A stretch of 64,000 bases of DNA from Aurifilum marmelostoma. Taxonomy: Eukaryota > Ascomycota > Sordariomycetes > Diaporthales > Cryphonectriaceae. This document shows, piece by piece, positions 12,860 through 24,447 of this stretch. Position 1 is the first letter of the stretch; each line of letters begins with the position of its first letter. The stretch is from positions 496,001 to 560,000 of the forward strand of contig JAMXSV010000006.1 in NCBI GenBank assembly GCA_027559495.1, read 5' to 3'. The translations under genes were made by a program, and so were the position numbers. A model generated the notes under the pieces. That model had not been told where the DNA came from and ran no database searches. It saw nothing but the letters and a program-made list of their open reading frames with translations.

Positions 12860-14931
12860 ATGTCTCGGACATCTGGACTTCGTCTTTCAATGGCTGCGGT
12901 GGCAGTCGTCGGCGTCCTGCCCCTCGCAGCGGCGGCCACCACCTACTCGCTCTACAAAGCAGCTCCCAAAGGATGGACCCTCACGGACAGCCCCGCTGCG
13001 GACAGCGTGCAGACCTTCTCCATCGCCCTGACAATGCAGAACATTGACCAGCTCGAGTCGAAGTTGCTCGACGTGTCGACGCCGGGCAGTGCTTCGTACG
13101 GCCAGCACTGGGACGAGGATACGGTCAACTCGTACTTTGCCCCCTCTGACGATGCCGTCTCTTCGGTTACCACCTGGCTCGAGAGCAATGGCGTCACCAG
13201 CTACACTGTCGACGGCGCCTTCATCGACTTTGCAGCCACTGTCGACACCGCCAACACGCTCCTGAACGCCTCCTACCAGCAGTTCACCAACGGTGGCACC
13301 ACCAAGCTTCGGACGCTGTCCTACAGCCTTCCCGACAGCGTCGATGACCACATTTCCCTCATCGACCCGGGCTTGTATATTGGAGGCTCCAGGGCCTTCT
13401 TCCCCACGCCGTCCCCGTCACGGACCTTGCCCCAGGTGTCTGTGCCCAAGCGCCTCGCGACCCGCACCACCATCGACGCGGCGTGCCAGACGTCGATCAC
13501 CCCAGCCTGCCTGAAGGAGCTGTACAACGTCGGAAATTATACCCCTTCCGTCAAGTCAGGGAGCAAGGTCGGGTTCGGCAGTTTTCTGAACCAGTCCGCT
13601 CTGTACGCCGACCTCTTTGATTATGAGGAGTTTTTCAACATTCCCCACCAGAACTTTTCTGTCGTCCTCATCGCCAATGCCACCAATGATCAGGACCCCG
13701 AGACTGCAGGCTATGGTGAGGCCGACCTCGATGTGCAGAACATTGTCGGAATTGCCCACCCCTTGCCTGTCGTCGAGTTCATCACCGGAGGCTCACCGTA
13801 AGTTCACGCGCTCAGCCGCACAGGGGGGTTGCCAGCACGCACTGGACCCCTCCCCCTGGCCGTGCTCGATGCTTTGTTGCCGCTTTTTCGCCTTTGTCAT
13901 GCTGATCCATGCCACAGGCCATTTGTTCCAAACATCGACCAGCCCACCCCTGCTGATAATCAGAACGAGCCGTACGTTCCGTACTATCGATACCTGTTGT
14001 CCCAGCCCAGCGATTCGCTGCCCCAGGTCATTTCCAACTCGTACGGAGATGAGGAGGATGTAAGTCAAGAAAGTTAATTCTAGGCGATGTAACCCTCTTA
14101 GTTGTGGCCTCAATTGAATTGGTCTTGGGGTATATACTGTATGGAATCTTCTCCCCTGATAACATGAATCATTTCTCATAGTCCGTCCCCTACGACTACG
14201 CAGTTCTGACCTGCAACCTGATCGGCCAGCTGGGCCTGCGGGGCATCACCGTGCTCGAGTCGTCGGGCGATCTCGGCGTGGGTGCGGGCTGCCTTGCGCC
14301 CGACTACAAGACGGTCGAGTTCAACGCCATCTTTCCCGCCACCTGCCCCTACGTGACCTCTGTGGGCGGCACTGTCAACGTGACGCCAGAGGTGGCCTGG
14401 GACGGCAGCTCGGGCGGCTTCAGCAATTACTTTGCCCGTCCCTCATACCAAGACGCTGCCGTCTCCGAGTACCTGGACACCGAGGTTTCGGCGGACACCC
14501 TCGCCTACTACGGCCAGTACACCAACTTTTCTGGCCGCGGCTTCCCCGACGTCTCTGGCCACTCCGTCAGTCCGGACTACCAGGTCATCTATGACGGCAC
14601 GCCCTCCCCCAGCGGTGGCACTAGCGCTGCTGCCCCAGTCTGGGCCGCCATCGTGGGTTTGCTCAACGACGCCCGCTTCCGCGCCGGCAAGTCGTCCTTG
14701 GGCTGGCTGAACCCCCTAATCTACGCACACGGGGCTGAAGTCCTGACTGACATCACCGCCGGCTACGCGGTCGGCTGCAACGGGCTCAACACCCAGAGCG
14801 GGTCTGCCGAGCCTAACGGATCGGGCATTGTCCTGGGCGCCCGGTGGAATGCCACTGAGGGCTGGGACCCGGTCACGGGTTATGGCACGCCCAACTTCCA
14901 GAAGCTGAAGAGCCTGGTCTTGGGACTCTGA
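12860..14931 (+). CDS. Secreted S53 (sedolisin/tripeptidyl-peptidase) protease
   Basis: Three exons, 12860-13797, 13918-14059 and 14182-14931, give 609 aa. The start is the first ATG (MSRTSGLR); the frame opens earlier only through a TTG. A signal peptide covers about residues 1-26, ending in an Ala run. A pro-peptide follows (about 30-190), then the mature sedolisin domain. Catalytic Glu and Asp lie in the EADLD motif before the first intron, the oxyanion Asp in SSGD, and the nucleophile Ser in SGGTSAAAP. The Ca-binding Asp is expected in the C-terminal GWDPVTGYG stretch. In this family the enzyme acts in acidic extracellular space as a tripeptidyl-peptidase or endopeptidase; which one cannot be decided here. 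All hallmark residues are present, so it should be active. Confidence 0.93.
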
Positions 14932-15661
14932 GCTCCTGGGAGGAGTAATTGTGACAGGAGGTCACTGTATTGACTCAACAACCACTAGCTCGAAGATATA
15001 TAATTATTGTATCGTAATTGTAAAAGAGTATGTGGTCAAGATATACTGTTCTTGCGCATGCGTGACAAACTATGTTTTCCATGTGAATTTTGCCCCCAGA
15101 GTCGATCTCTTCGTTGTTGATCTTCTGAGAACCGGGTTATGATCGAGAAAACAGCATATGACACCGCATCATCTATATGAGCGTTGGAACCATTGGCTTC
15201 GTCCGTGTATCTCCGTAGAGCATGCATTGGCTTCCAGTACTTCCTAGGCCAGCTCTGCGCGATGCTGAGGAAAAGGTAATGGACAGGGGGGAGGGGGGGC
15301 GTCTGGTAGGTGGGATGAATAAGTCCGCAGACACACTTGGTACCTCGATACGAACTATCTGCTTACGATGGCGTCTTTGTCTTACTGCTTCTTTCCGAGA
15401 TTTCGTCCGAACGATATGGGTTTAATCCGAGACACAGGCAGAGAGTCAGCCGAGAGATCTCCTTTTGGACTTTTGCTCTATTGGTACTAATTAGAAGATC
15501 GGCGGTGAGCGAGTGAGTTAGTTGTCCAGGACGTTGAAGAGGAGACTTTGGCAAGTTTTACTGTGTGGTACCTAGTTGGGAGATGGGGCACCCACCGGCG
15601 GATCGGGCTTGGACGACCGCGGCGCTCGAATGTAAAGTTCTAAGGTCTTTGATACATAATG

Positions 15662-15740
<79 letters not shown>

Positions 15741-16389
15741 CCCTACAGCTTACGGCAATAGTCTGAAATTAAAAAGGGAGATGGAGATAGAAGAAATTGT
15801 ACGATTGCGAATGCAAAACCTCCCCAGCTGACCAGGGACAGAAAAGGATCGACGGCGCTGCGTCAAAACTTCATGAGGCAGACATATAGACAGATGTGTT
15901 GGTTGTTTCCATATTACCGGTACATTTGACGAGAAATTTGCAGCCAGATAATCCCAATCATGCCGCCTCTTTATCTTCTCACCTCCTGCTCTGGTCCCTC
16001 GTCTCCACCCTTATTACTGCGACTGCCGGTTGTGGGGACGACGAAGTGATCAGGATAGACCGTTATCTGCTTTGCTTTTTGGGAGACTTGTTGACATTCA
16101 TAGTACTGAGTAGGTAGCCAAGGTTGGGTGTTCATTCAAAGCCGTCTGAGAAGCATTTCCAAGGAGCGTTCCCAGGATGATAGCGGTCAACGACATTGGT
16201 CCGAAATAGTCACATCAGATGCAAAATGCGTCACAAGAGATGCAATAAGGTATGAATGACAAGAAGGTTGTGATTATATAGGAAAGAAGCAATACTGAGC
16301 CAATTTATGATTATAGTACTCACTGTGGTCGGACCATTCATGTTGTCTACCACGTCTTCTACCCATGAAAGAACATCGGATCCATATGG
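14932..16389. other. Intergenic region with compound microsatellite
   Basis: Shared 3' flank of the S53 protease (+) and the dehydrogenase (-). No gene is supported. It contains the CA/TA microsatellite listed separately. Confidence 0.5.
15661..15737. repeat. Compound (CA)n(TA)n microsatellite
   Basis: About 40 bp of alternating CA followed directly by about 32 bp of alternating TA. It is a purine-pyrimidine alternating tract that can adopt non-B structure. Confidence 0.95.
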
Positions 16390-17670
16390 CTATTTTATCT
16401 TCAAGTTTTCCAGAATGTTTGGCTCCTGCTCCGCAAAAAAGTCAGCACCGGGCGTTCTTGTCGCTTTCTCGTCTCAAATTTATTCTGCCAGTCGTTCCTT
16501 GGCCAATAATCCTCGATCAAGTCAAACACAAGAAACAGAGTGGGGAGGGAAAGATAAAGAGAGCAAGCAAAGTCAGGACCTACCAGAGTCTCTAGTCGCC
16601 TACACAGCTGGTCCCACAGATACTCGGTCTTCCTCCCATCCCGCGCAATGGGCTTATACGCCTGCACCGCCCCAGCCCGCAGGTATAGGCCGTGCGTCTC
16701 ACGCCCGCAGGACGCAGCGTGGACCACCTGCCGCGCACCGTCGTCGGCGGGCCTGGCCGCGAGGGCTGCGAAGGTCTTGACCACGAGGCGCGTCAGACCC
16801 GTCACCTCGCGCGACAGGCCCGTCTCGCAGAAACAGGGGTCGACCGAGTTGATGACGATGGCGTGAGGCCGCCGTCCGCCAGCCGGGTGGTTGTCGTCGT
16901 TGTTTACTGGATCAATGAGGCTTGCTAGCTTGATCAGGGTGTAGAGCTGGATCAGCTTGGAGAGGTTGTATCTATTTCAAGGAACACTTGGTGAGTGAGG
17001 TTTGAGATTGATTGGAATAGTTTGCATAATAGAGCTTAGGGGTTCGAGAGCCGTCATTCATGGTGAAAAAGTCTTACTGATTCCAGGGATCCGCTCTCGA
17101 CTTGTCCTTAAAGTAGGCAAATATATCGTCGCTAGGATCCTCGGGATACTTGGCTCTGTCGTACAGAGCAGACCCGACGATGGTCATGACAGGTGTGGTA
17201 TCGAACCTGCGAGCGGTCTCCTGCAGCTTGGGGATCAGCGGCAGCGCGAGCAAAAAGGTTCCGATATTGTTGACCGCCAGGGTCCGCTCGGTGTCATGGA
17301 CAACCCGAAAATTGAAGCAGCGGACGCCTGCAAGGTGGATTACGACGTCTAGGCGCGGCAGGCTCTTGGCCCGCTCTACAAAGGCCCTGACAGACTTGAC
17401 AGACTCAAGATCGAGCTCCCACGCCTCGATGATTTCAGGCCTGCACCTGCTCGCAGCCTCGATCTCTCTCTTAGCCTCCGTGCCTCGCTTCAGGCTGCGG
17501 CAGCCACAGATAACCTTGTTGGCGCCGAGGCGGACTATGTGCTTGAGGATCTCCTTGCCTAGACCGCCATTTGCGCCGGTCAGTATGACTGTCTTGGAAA
17601 CGAAGGAGGCTGATGGCTCTGGGATCTTGAGAAGGAATTGAGTGTGGATGAAGTCACCAAGGGTAGGCAT
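16390..17670 (-). CDS. Short-chain dehydrogenase/reductase (SDR)
   Basis: Three exons (17670-17078, 16971-16584, 16425-16390) give 338 aa. The ATG at 17670 (MPTLGDF) is preferred over the upstream one at 17793, which adds a Pro-rich stretch translated across a G-homopolymer. The Rossmann motif is TGANGGLG (TGxxxGxG). The catalytic Ser lies in IVGSALYD, and the YxxxK pair is YNLSK, which is created exactly at the exon 1-2 junction. The last exon is 36 nt; the intron before it has a GTAGGT donor, a GCTGAC branch point and a CAG acceptor. The substrate is unknown; many related fungal enzymes act in secondary metabolism. It is transcribed divergently from the Zn2Cys6 regulator 1.1 kb away, which may control it (inference). 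Confidence 0.85.
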
Positions 17671-18787
17671 CGTGATCGGACAGTCTCGTGTTAGAGGAAG
17701 GAGGGCCGCGGGGGGGGGGGGGGGAAGACAGAAAGGATGGTCAACGACTAAACCATTTCGCTCTCTATCATGGATGTGTGAATGACCTGCCATTTATACG
17801 GTTTTAGTGGATGGTGTATCATTGTCTGTAACGGAGATATCTGACATATTTCTATTCATCTCCGCGGACTTTACTGTGACGCTGGAAATTACTGCCCGGA
17901 CAGGGAACATAAGTAAGCAGAGGGCTACACAGTCGATTCTGTGACCAAACATTCAATCAGCAAAGGCCTGGTATACTTGAAAGGAATGTCAGAGTATTGC
18001 CCGTAAAGTTTCTCAATAATGGAGTTGTGAATATCTCTTCGGTCAAACGCCCCACTATACACACAAAAAGGATTGCCGCTTGAAAGGTCTAGACTTAAAG
18101 CTACAGAGCACTTCTAATTACTAAGTAGACGTGTTGGGACTCTCAACTGCTGATGATTACTTGGGATTCCCATTCTCTAATTTGAGCTTATAGGGGACGA
18201 CTGGCTGGAATCGGTCCAGGCAACAATTTTACTATTTATTCTGCGAACGGAAAAGTAAAAAGAGCAAAGAAAAGACTCAGTAGATATCAAGTAGAGATGT
18301 AAGACTTGTTCTTCCCAAGCCGCCATGACTGGGCTCATTCACATCGAAATATGAAAGAGCTGATGACTTGTAAGTTTTTCAAGAAATTATAACGCCAAAG
18401 TCAAAGACGGTTAGATATTACGCTCTTGACTGCCTAAATGCGTTTTGCTTGCTGAAATCAATGCATGAGACTATGTATCATATAGGTACTTGTATTTTGC
18501 ATGAACCTCGATTTCTATCAATCTCCATGACACACACAAGTATACTTCGTTGCCCGACTTTGCTCTACTCAATGAGATGGCTTACTGTTATTCGATAGGA
18601 AATGACATGTTTGGAGGCGACTAATGAGATTAACAAGGCACACAAATGTTTCCCTGGTCGCCTCTCATCTCGTTCGCAGTCATGTGACTGACGCTTGACG
18701 GTGCGGCACAGTCCATTCATGATCCTCTAAGTAAGCCAACCAACGGGGGCACCCTGCATCCGAGCCAGATTCGACCAGAATACCACC
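17671..18787. other. Divergent promoter region, SDR / Zn2Cys6 regulator
   Basis: About 1.1 kb, AT-rich, with no coding region supported. A G14-G15 tract lies near 17709-17723, just upstream of the SDR start. No clear CGG-N-CCG regulator site could be assigned by eye. Confidence 0.4.
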
Positions 18788-21311
18788 ATGAAACAGTCTC
18801 AGCGGCCAGATCTCCCAAAATACCGCCGGCGCTCACGTGTTCCTCTCTCATGTGACCCCTGCCGCTCCAGAAAGTCAGTCATCGAGCAGGCCGACGAGTT
18901 CATCAACTTGGAAAACATGCACGTGCTGACAGAAGCTTTGGCAGACTCAAGTGCAACAGAGAGAAGCCGTGCCAGAACTGTGTGGCTCGAGGTGAACAGA
19001 CGGCGTGCAAATTTCGTGGGCCTGCTGGAAATGTGACTTCCGCGACACCTTTGGGAAGGGACCAGAGAGGGCGAGGTGAGGCCATCCGACTGACTTCTCG
19101 AGAGCAGGGGAACATCAGCGAGCCAATATCCGAGCCTGCAACCCACAGCAGCACTGTGAGCTTGGAAGGCGATGCCATGCACCAGAGGATTGACCACTTG
19201 GAGGATCTGGTCAAGAAGCTCATCGCAGAGCGCCAGCAAGCTTTATCGTCGCTGGTGTCGCAGGGAAATTCCACAGCCGGGTCCTTTACTCCTGAAATGG
19301 GCTCCTCCGCCGAGAGGGAACACACTGCAGTCTCTGATGTTGCCAGCAAAGATATACTCGTAGGAACAACAGGCAAGACGGTCATGAAGGGCGTCCATTC
19401 GGTATATCTCGGCGGCGATGACTGGTCTGTTGTGCTTGAAGAGGCAAGTCTTTCCACAATACTTATGCTGGGACCATCACCCTCTTCGCATGGCTGATAG
19501 CACTTAGATCAATGAGCTCAAGAGAGCGTGGAATCAAGAGCAAGACGACCGGCATGACCACGATCTCCAACCCACATTGTCACACACAGTTGATGGAACA
19601 AGCCTGTTATTCGGTCAGATGAGGCCACTCGAAAGGATGGAGATCATACTCACCTTGCCACCTAAGCGCGAGGTTGACCGGCTCCTCAGCCAATTCTTCA
19701 ACCATGAAGCGTTTCCAATTGCTGTGCCGCGTAAGTGCGATGAACCCCCAACCATCAAGTGTAATGTCAAAACCACTCGCCCTCACACAACGTGTCCAGC
19801 TATCCTTCACGAGCCAACTTTTATGCGTGAGTATAATGAGCACTGGAAGGATCCGTCCCGCACGAATTTCATATGGCTGGGACTTCTTTTCTCCATTCTT
19901 GGCATCATCATGCTCGCGTACCATCAATACGGCGAGCCACCCGAATATGAAGGCCGCTCTGAACCCCTCTTTCAGCTATATCGGATGCGAACTGCGCAGT
20001 GCCTGCTGAGCGGCGATATCGCCAAGTGCCTTCCCTACACTGTTGAGACGTTGCGCTTTAACGCCACCGCCGAGCTGAATCGCAAAGACGACAACCGGCG
20101 CGGGCTTTGGATCATGACAGGAGTGATGATGCGCGCTGCCATCAACATGGGTTACCATCGGGATCCAGCACAGCTGCCAGGCATTTCACTTCTGCAAGCC
20201 GAGTACCGACGGCGGGTCTGGTCCTCCGTAGTCAGCCTAGACAACATGGCATCCTTTCTCGGCGAGTTCCCCTGCACCGTAACGGCTGTATACTCGGATA
20301 CACTGGAGCCGCGTAATTTGCACGATTGGGAGCTCTCAGAGGGCATGACTGGGCTTCCGCTATCGCGATCGCTTGCCGAGACTACGGTTTCTACATACAT
20401 GATCGTCAAAGGCCGTCTATTTCGCGAGCTGGGGCGTGTGGCCGACCTGAACAGCAGCCCAGCCAGCATGGTCTCTTATGAGACCGTTCTTGAGATCGAC
20501 AGCGCCGTTCGCAGCGTGTACGACAGCTTTCCCTCGCACATGAAGGTACTAGTGTCGTCAATATCTCCAGGCGAAAAGAGCAAGGTGACGACGCCGTTTG
20601 TCCGCAACCAGGCCACATTCTCCAACCTAAGCCTGGTGGGCATGTACCACCGGGGCATGTGCACATTACATCGCAAATTCCTAGCAAGGGACCGCGACCA
20701 CGACCGCTTCAAGCTTTCCCGTGACCGATGTATCTCGTCAGCTCTGGAATTGTTGGCATATCAGGAGGGCCTTGGCCCGGCCTTCTACAGAATTTCTCAG
20801 ACACGCCAGATGCTGATGCTCGGCACGACAATCCTCTTCCTGGAACTTTCTCTGAGGCGCAGGGGCCCTGTTGAGGAGGACGCCGCGACCCCAGACAGTG
20901 CTGTTCTAATGCAGGCCCTCGAGAGGTCGAGCCAGCTCCTAGCAGACGCGATGGACGGCTGTGATGAGGCCAAGAAGATTCATCAGTTCCTTGTCGGCAT
21001 GCTCTCAAGCTTTCGGGCTGTGACGGCTGCTGGATCGGTGACTCAAACGACAGCAGCAGCCGTGGGTCAGGCGCCGGAGCAGCTTCCTGGACTGGCTGGC
21101 ACTCCAATCTTTGGCGCCTCCACCGGTGGCTTTTCGTTTGAGAATATGTCTGACATGGACTTTGATTGGGTTCGTACCTCCCATTCCTTTTCTTTTGAGA
21201 ATTCCAAAAGAAAAAGAAAAAAAGGATTGATCAAGGGCTTACCATCTGCAGCAGAATACTTGGGATACCTTCATGGACGAGTCAGTCAATGAAACTGGAC
21301 CATTATATTGA
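18788..21311 (+). CDS. Zn2Cys6 fungal-specific transcription factor
   Basis: Five exons (18788-18873, 18945-19443, 19508-19730, 19800-21169, 21255-21311) give 744 aa. The DNA-binding domain is split by intron 1: CDPCRSRK | LKCNREKPCQNC...C, six Cys in the canonical spacing. A short coiled coil follows (IDHLEDLVKKL, about residue 105). Exon 4 carries the fungal_trans middle homology region, with GYHRDP and the following Tyr-Arg-Arg-Arg-Val-Trp. Intron 2 has a GC donor (GCAAGT). Intron 3 is 69 nt with no in-frame stop. The last intron ends in CAGCAG, so one Gln may be included or skipped. The target genes are unknown; the divergent SDR is the obvious candidate. Confidence 0.87.
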
Positions 21312-22046
21312 GCGTGCTTAGAACACCACCAACCACGCATAGGGCACACATGTCCTTCACTAGACTGATTTACCGGTCGAGGATCGTATCTATATGTGAA
21401 TTACTTGTCAGGAACAGATTTCTCCAATATCTGAAGATAAATGTTCACTTATTGGCTCCCGTCTTGGTCATAGCCCAACAATCCAAGGCTGTCATAAATT
21501 TTTCGGGTGGAACACGGCGGCACCTGCTTTCCAAATGGCAGTCCTGCAGTGAATATCGAGACACGAGCGAAGCAGCGGTAGAAGTGAGCAGAGGACACAA
21601 CAAAGCTCTGACGAGCGGGGGAATACATGACGTGTGTAACTCCTGCGGTGGGTATGTGGATGCTAAGGTGCTGACATGACTTGGGATGCGGAGACGTGTG
21701 AGTGTATGGCCTCTATATATGACCAAATGATATGACCAAATGATCGTTTTTGTCTTTGCACGGTCTGAGTCTCACAGGTATCTGCCATATCGCGACGACG
21801 CGGTCCCACTTATAAACCGTGGAAGTTCATGTCTAGACCTTTTGACAGTGGACGGTGAATAAAGCGAGAGTAACAAATGGTGATAGCTCCAATGAGAACG
21901 AACTGGCGGAGAGACAGACTTCGGTGTTGTATAATGGCAAAACTCTCGGCTATCTGTCTCTGTATACATCTTGATGTCTCCATAAGAGCCTCAGATTGTC
22001 TCTGTAGACGGGCCGCAAATGCACGCGTCTATAAAGAGTTGAGCCT
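21312..22046. other. Convergent 3' region, regulator / atg14-like
   Basis: No gene is supported. A 12-bp tandem duplication (ATATGACCAAATG-like, about 21717-21743) is the only structure noticed. Confidence 0.45.
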
Positions 22047-23654
22047 TCACCTCGACTTGACCTTGGTCCAGCCGCTAGTGCCGGATCCTCCTCTCGCATG
22101 CTCAGGCGTTGGTGGGTCATCCAGGTCCAGCCTGGAGAAGCCCTCGACAGTCGACTCGGCCATGGTCTTAGCAGTGGTCGCTGACATGACGCTCTCAACA
22201 CCGTAAAGTCGTCGATCGGGCTCCCCAGCTCCTCCTGGAGATTTGCCTCTTCCCTGCACGCCATCCTCCATAGGCTCCTCGGGAGCCCAGGCCTCGTCTT
22301 CGAGCATCTCCCAATCCAACCCTTCTGCATCGCTGAGCATTTTCTTCTTCAGGCGATCCGCTACCTTGACCGGATTGGGTAGTTTGAAGGTCCTGAGGAA
22401 CTCATTGCCTGGCGCACTACCAAGGAAGGTGTGAGCCGCTCCGTGAGACCAGCGGCCCATTGTAGACTGCGCGTTGCCTCCCAGCTGGTCGGTAGGCGAT
22501 TCAGGAGTCGCCGCCGTCCCATCGGGTGTCTGCGCTAGCCGTAGCGCGGGATTGTTGGTCAGTTGATTTCCGATCAGGAGGTTGTACAGGTTGCGACCCA
22601 TATTACAGACATCTTCGTATGATGACCTGTCTCCTATGGGAACGCCTTGAGTGCAACAAGCCCACGCGATATCGTAGGCTAGCAGCACCACCCCCTCGAT
22701 GAATAACGAGTACGTCGATGGGCTTTCTCTGGCCAGAGTCAAGAGGGGCTTGTCGAGAAAAAGTGGTCGAGGCCGTGGCGTATGCTTGGGGTTTGGATCC
22801 TGCGGTCCAGTTGGAGGTATGGCAACCGTCCCAGGAAATGGCACCTCCCCATGACGATACGAAGACGTTAGGGAGAGAATCGTCGGCCTCGGATAGTCGG
22901 CATGAGGCAGCGTAATCTCTGCTGGTAGACGTATAGCCAAGTAGTGTGACGCCAGGGATAATATGTGCGCAGTATGGGCAAGTGAGTTCGTGATGGCCTC
23001 CGGTGATGCGTCTGAATCCACAGTCAGCACGTCACAGGAGAAGAGAACGGCAGAGAGGAACGCCTTACTGATCATTGCAGGGAGTTCCAGGATTTCGACC
23101 CCCCCGAGCTCGTATCTGCTGCTTTTCTTGGTGCGGCGGAGACCGTACACCCGTGCAGCCTCCATACACAAGAAAGCCCTGGTGGCTGTGGTACTCTCAA
23201 ATACCCGGTTCCATCTGTACCTGGTCAGCTGGATGGACCTTGCGGTGTCCTCGAGCTGCTTGTTGCGGCGTTCGGCGACATTCTCTGAAGCAGCAGCGAG
23301 ATCTGCCCTCCGGCCGGCTACTTTCTTCCTGCGCTGGTCAATTTCCCTTCTCGCGGCCTCGACCTCGGCGCGTAGCTTGTCGGCCTGTGCGATGATCTGG
23401 CTGGTCCTGTCTGCAGCTCGCACTTCTTCGGCCCTCGTCTTCTCTAGTTGAAAAGCTTCTGAAGGCCCATCACGTTGCCAGACGTAGGGCGTCTGGGTCA
23501 GTAACTGATTGATTCTCCCCTCAATAGCCTCATTTTCGATGAGGGCCCTGGTGTGGGCGACACGCCCTTCGTACAAGCGATTCCTCGCATCGACAGCGCA
23601 GAGGAAGGGAAGCTTCTGCGGATGGTGCGACCGATGGCAAATGTCGCAGTTCAT
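22047..23654 (-). CDS. atg14: Atg14/Vps38-like PI3-kinase complex subunit
   Basis: A continuous 535-codon frame. A probable 57-nt intron (23068-23012: GTAAGG donor, GTGCTGAC branch, TTCAG acceptor) would reduce it to 516 aa. The N-terminus has NCDICH (CxxC), as in Atg14, then a long coiled coil at about residues 35-150. The C-terminal half has conserved blocks: LAHTAHILSLASHYLAIRLP, GRWSHG, GNEFLRTFKLPNPVKVADRLKKKM and W-E-M-L-E. These resemble the Vps38/Atg14 family (UVRAG/Barkor). Atg14 directs the Vps34-Vps15-Atg6 lipid kinase to autophagosome formation sites. Atg14 rather than Vps38 is my preference from the CxxC start and the C-terminal GRWSHG/KLPNP blocks, but it is not proven. Its partner atg6 lies about 10 kb downstream in this window. 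Confidence 0.72.
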   Translation of the reverse strand: MNCDICHRSHHPQKLPFLCAVDARNRLYEGRVAHTRALIENEAIEGRINQLLTQTPYVWQRDGPSEAFQLEKTRAEEVRAADRTSQIIAQADKLRAEVEAARREIDQRRKKVAGRRADLAAASENVAERRNKQLEDTARSIQLTRYRWNRVFESTTATRAFLCMEAARVYGLRRTKKSSRYELGGVEILELPAMISKAFLSAVLFSCDVLTVDSDASPEAITNSLAHTAHILSLASHYLAIRLPAEITLPHADYPRPTILSLTSSYRHGEVPFPGTVAIPPTGPQDPNPKHTPRPRPLFLDKPLLTLARESPSTYSLFIEGVVLLAYDIAWACCTQGVPIGDRSSYEDVCNMGRNLYNLLIGNQLTNNPALRLAQTPDGTAATPESPTDQLGGNAQSTMGRWSHGAAHTFLGSAPGNEFLRTFKLPNPVKVADRLKKKMLSDAEGLDWEMLEDEAWAPEEPMEDGVQGRGKSPGGAGEPDRRLYGVESVMSATTAKTMAESTVEGFSRLDLDDPPTPEHARGGSGTSGWTKVKSR

Positions 23655-24447
23655 GTTGCGCAGCTGAACGCTCCCTCGAGCCTGATCTTGCCGATCGCCC
23701 GCCGTTTCCCCCTCTGGATGCCCAAGCTGAGGAGCGGGTCAAGTCACAGGGTGATCCGGGATAACTGAAGGCGTCCGTTGCTCATCCGTACAATCGAGGT
23801 ACCGTTGCGGCTGATGCTCTAGAAGCATGAGGAATGCCCCGTGCTGCTGTTCATGGAAGTGTAGGGAACCATTATCTGTGACGTAGATGCGAAGGCACCA
23901 GTGATCCCTGTCGTCGTTGTTGTCGTCGATGTTGAGGCGAGGTTCAGTTAGTCATTCTCCAGGATTAGGTAAGGCAGAATATCTGGAAGTACTGTGTACA
24001 ACGGTACTGTGGTTGCACAGTACAGGCCCCTCATTCACTTCAGGGACCTTCGTCGCTTCAGTGACCGTCTCACCTGTCAGGCACCGTGGTCAGCGGGCAA
24101 GCAGCAGCAGCCCGTGCCCACCATGCCTGTCTGTCTGTCTAGCTCCACAGCTGGCTGGAACCCCCCCGTGCCCCCGTGCCGCCCTTAAGCACCGACACGC
24201 CGAGTCTGCTAGGGCAGACCCTGTCGAGATTCTTATCGTTCTCGTTATCGCACTCGTCCTGACATCGGCTGGGCCCTCATATCTGCCTCATGAACCCTGA
24301 GCATTGGATTCCTGTCACGTCTCGAACGGCTAAAGGGAAGGATCGACTCAAAACAAAGAGTGACACTTCGTGGCATCGGTCTAGACGTCGCCAGGAATTC
24401 CGTGACCACCCTTCCCAGCTCTCCTCTCCCCCCAAATTTGCAGCAAG

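Noticed and set aside
12860..21311. Secondary-metabolite gene cluster (protease, SDR, Zn2Cys6 regulator)
   Set aside because: No backbone synthase, P450, transporter or methyltransferase lies in the region. Three genes of mixed type are not enough.
22047..23654. Reading the coiled-coil protein as a generic myosin/SMC-like protein
   Set aside because: The N-terminal CxxC and the C-terminal GRWSHG / FKLPNPVKVADRLKKK blocks point to the Vps38/Atg14 family instead.
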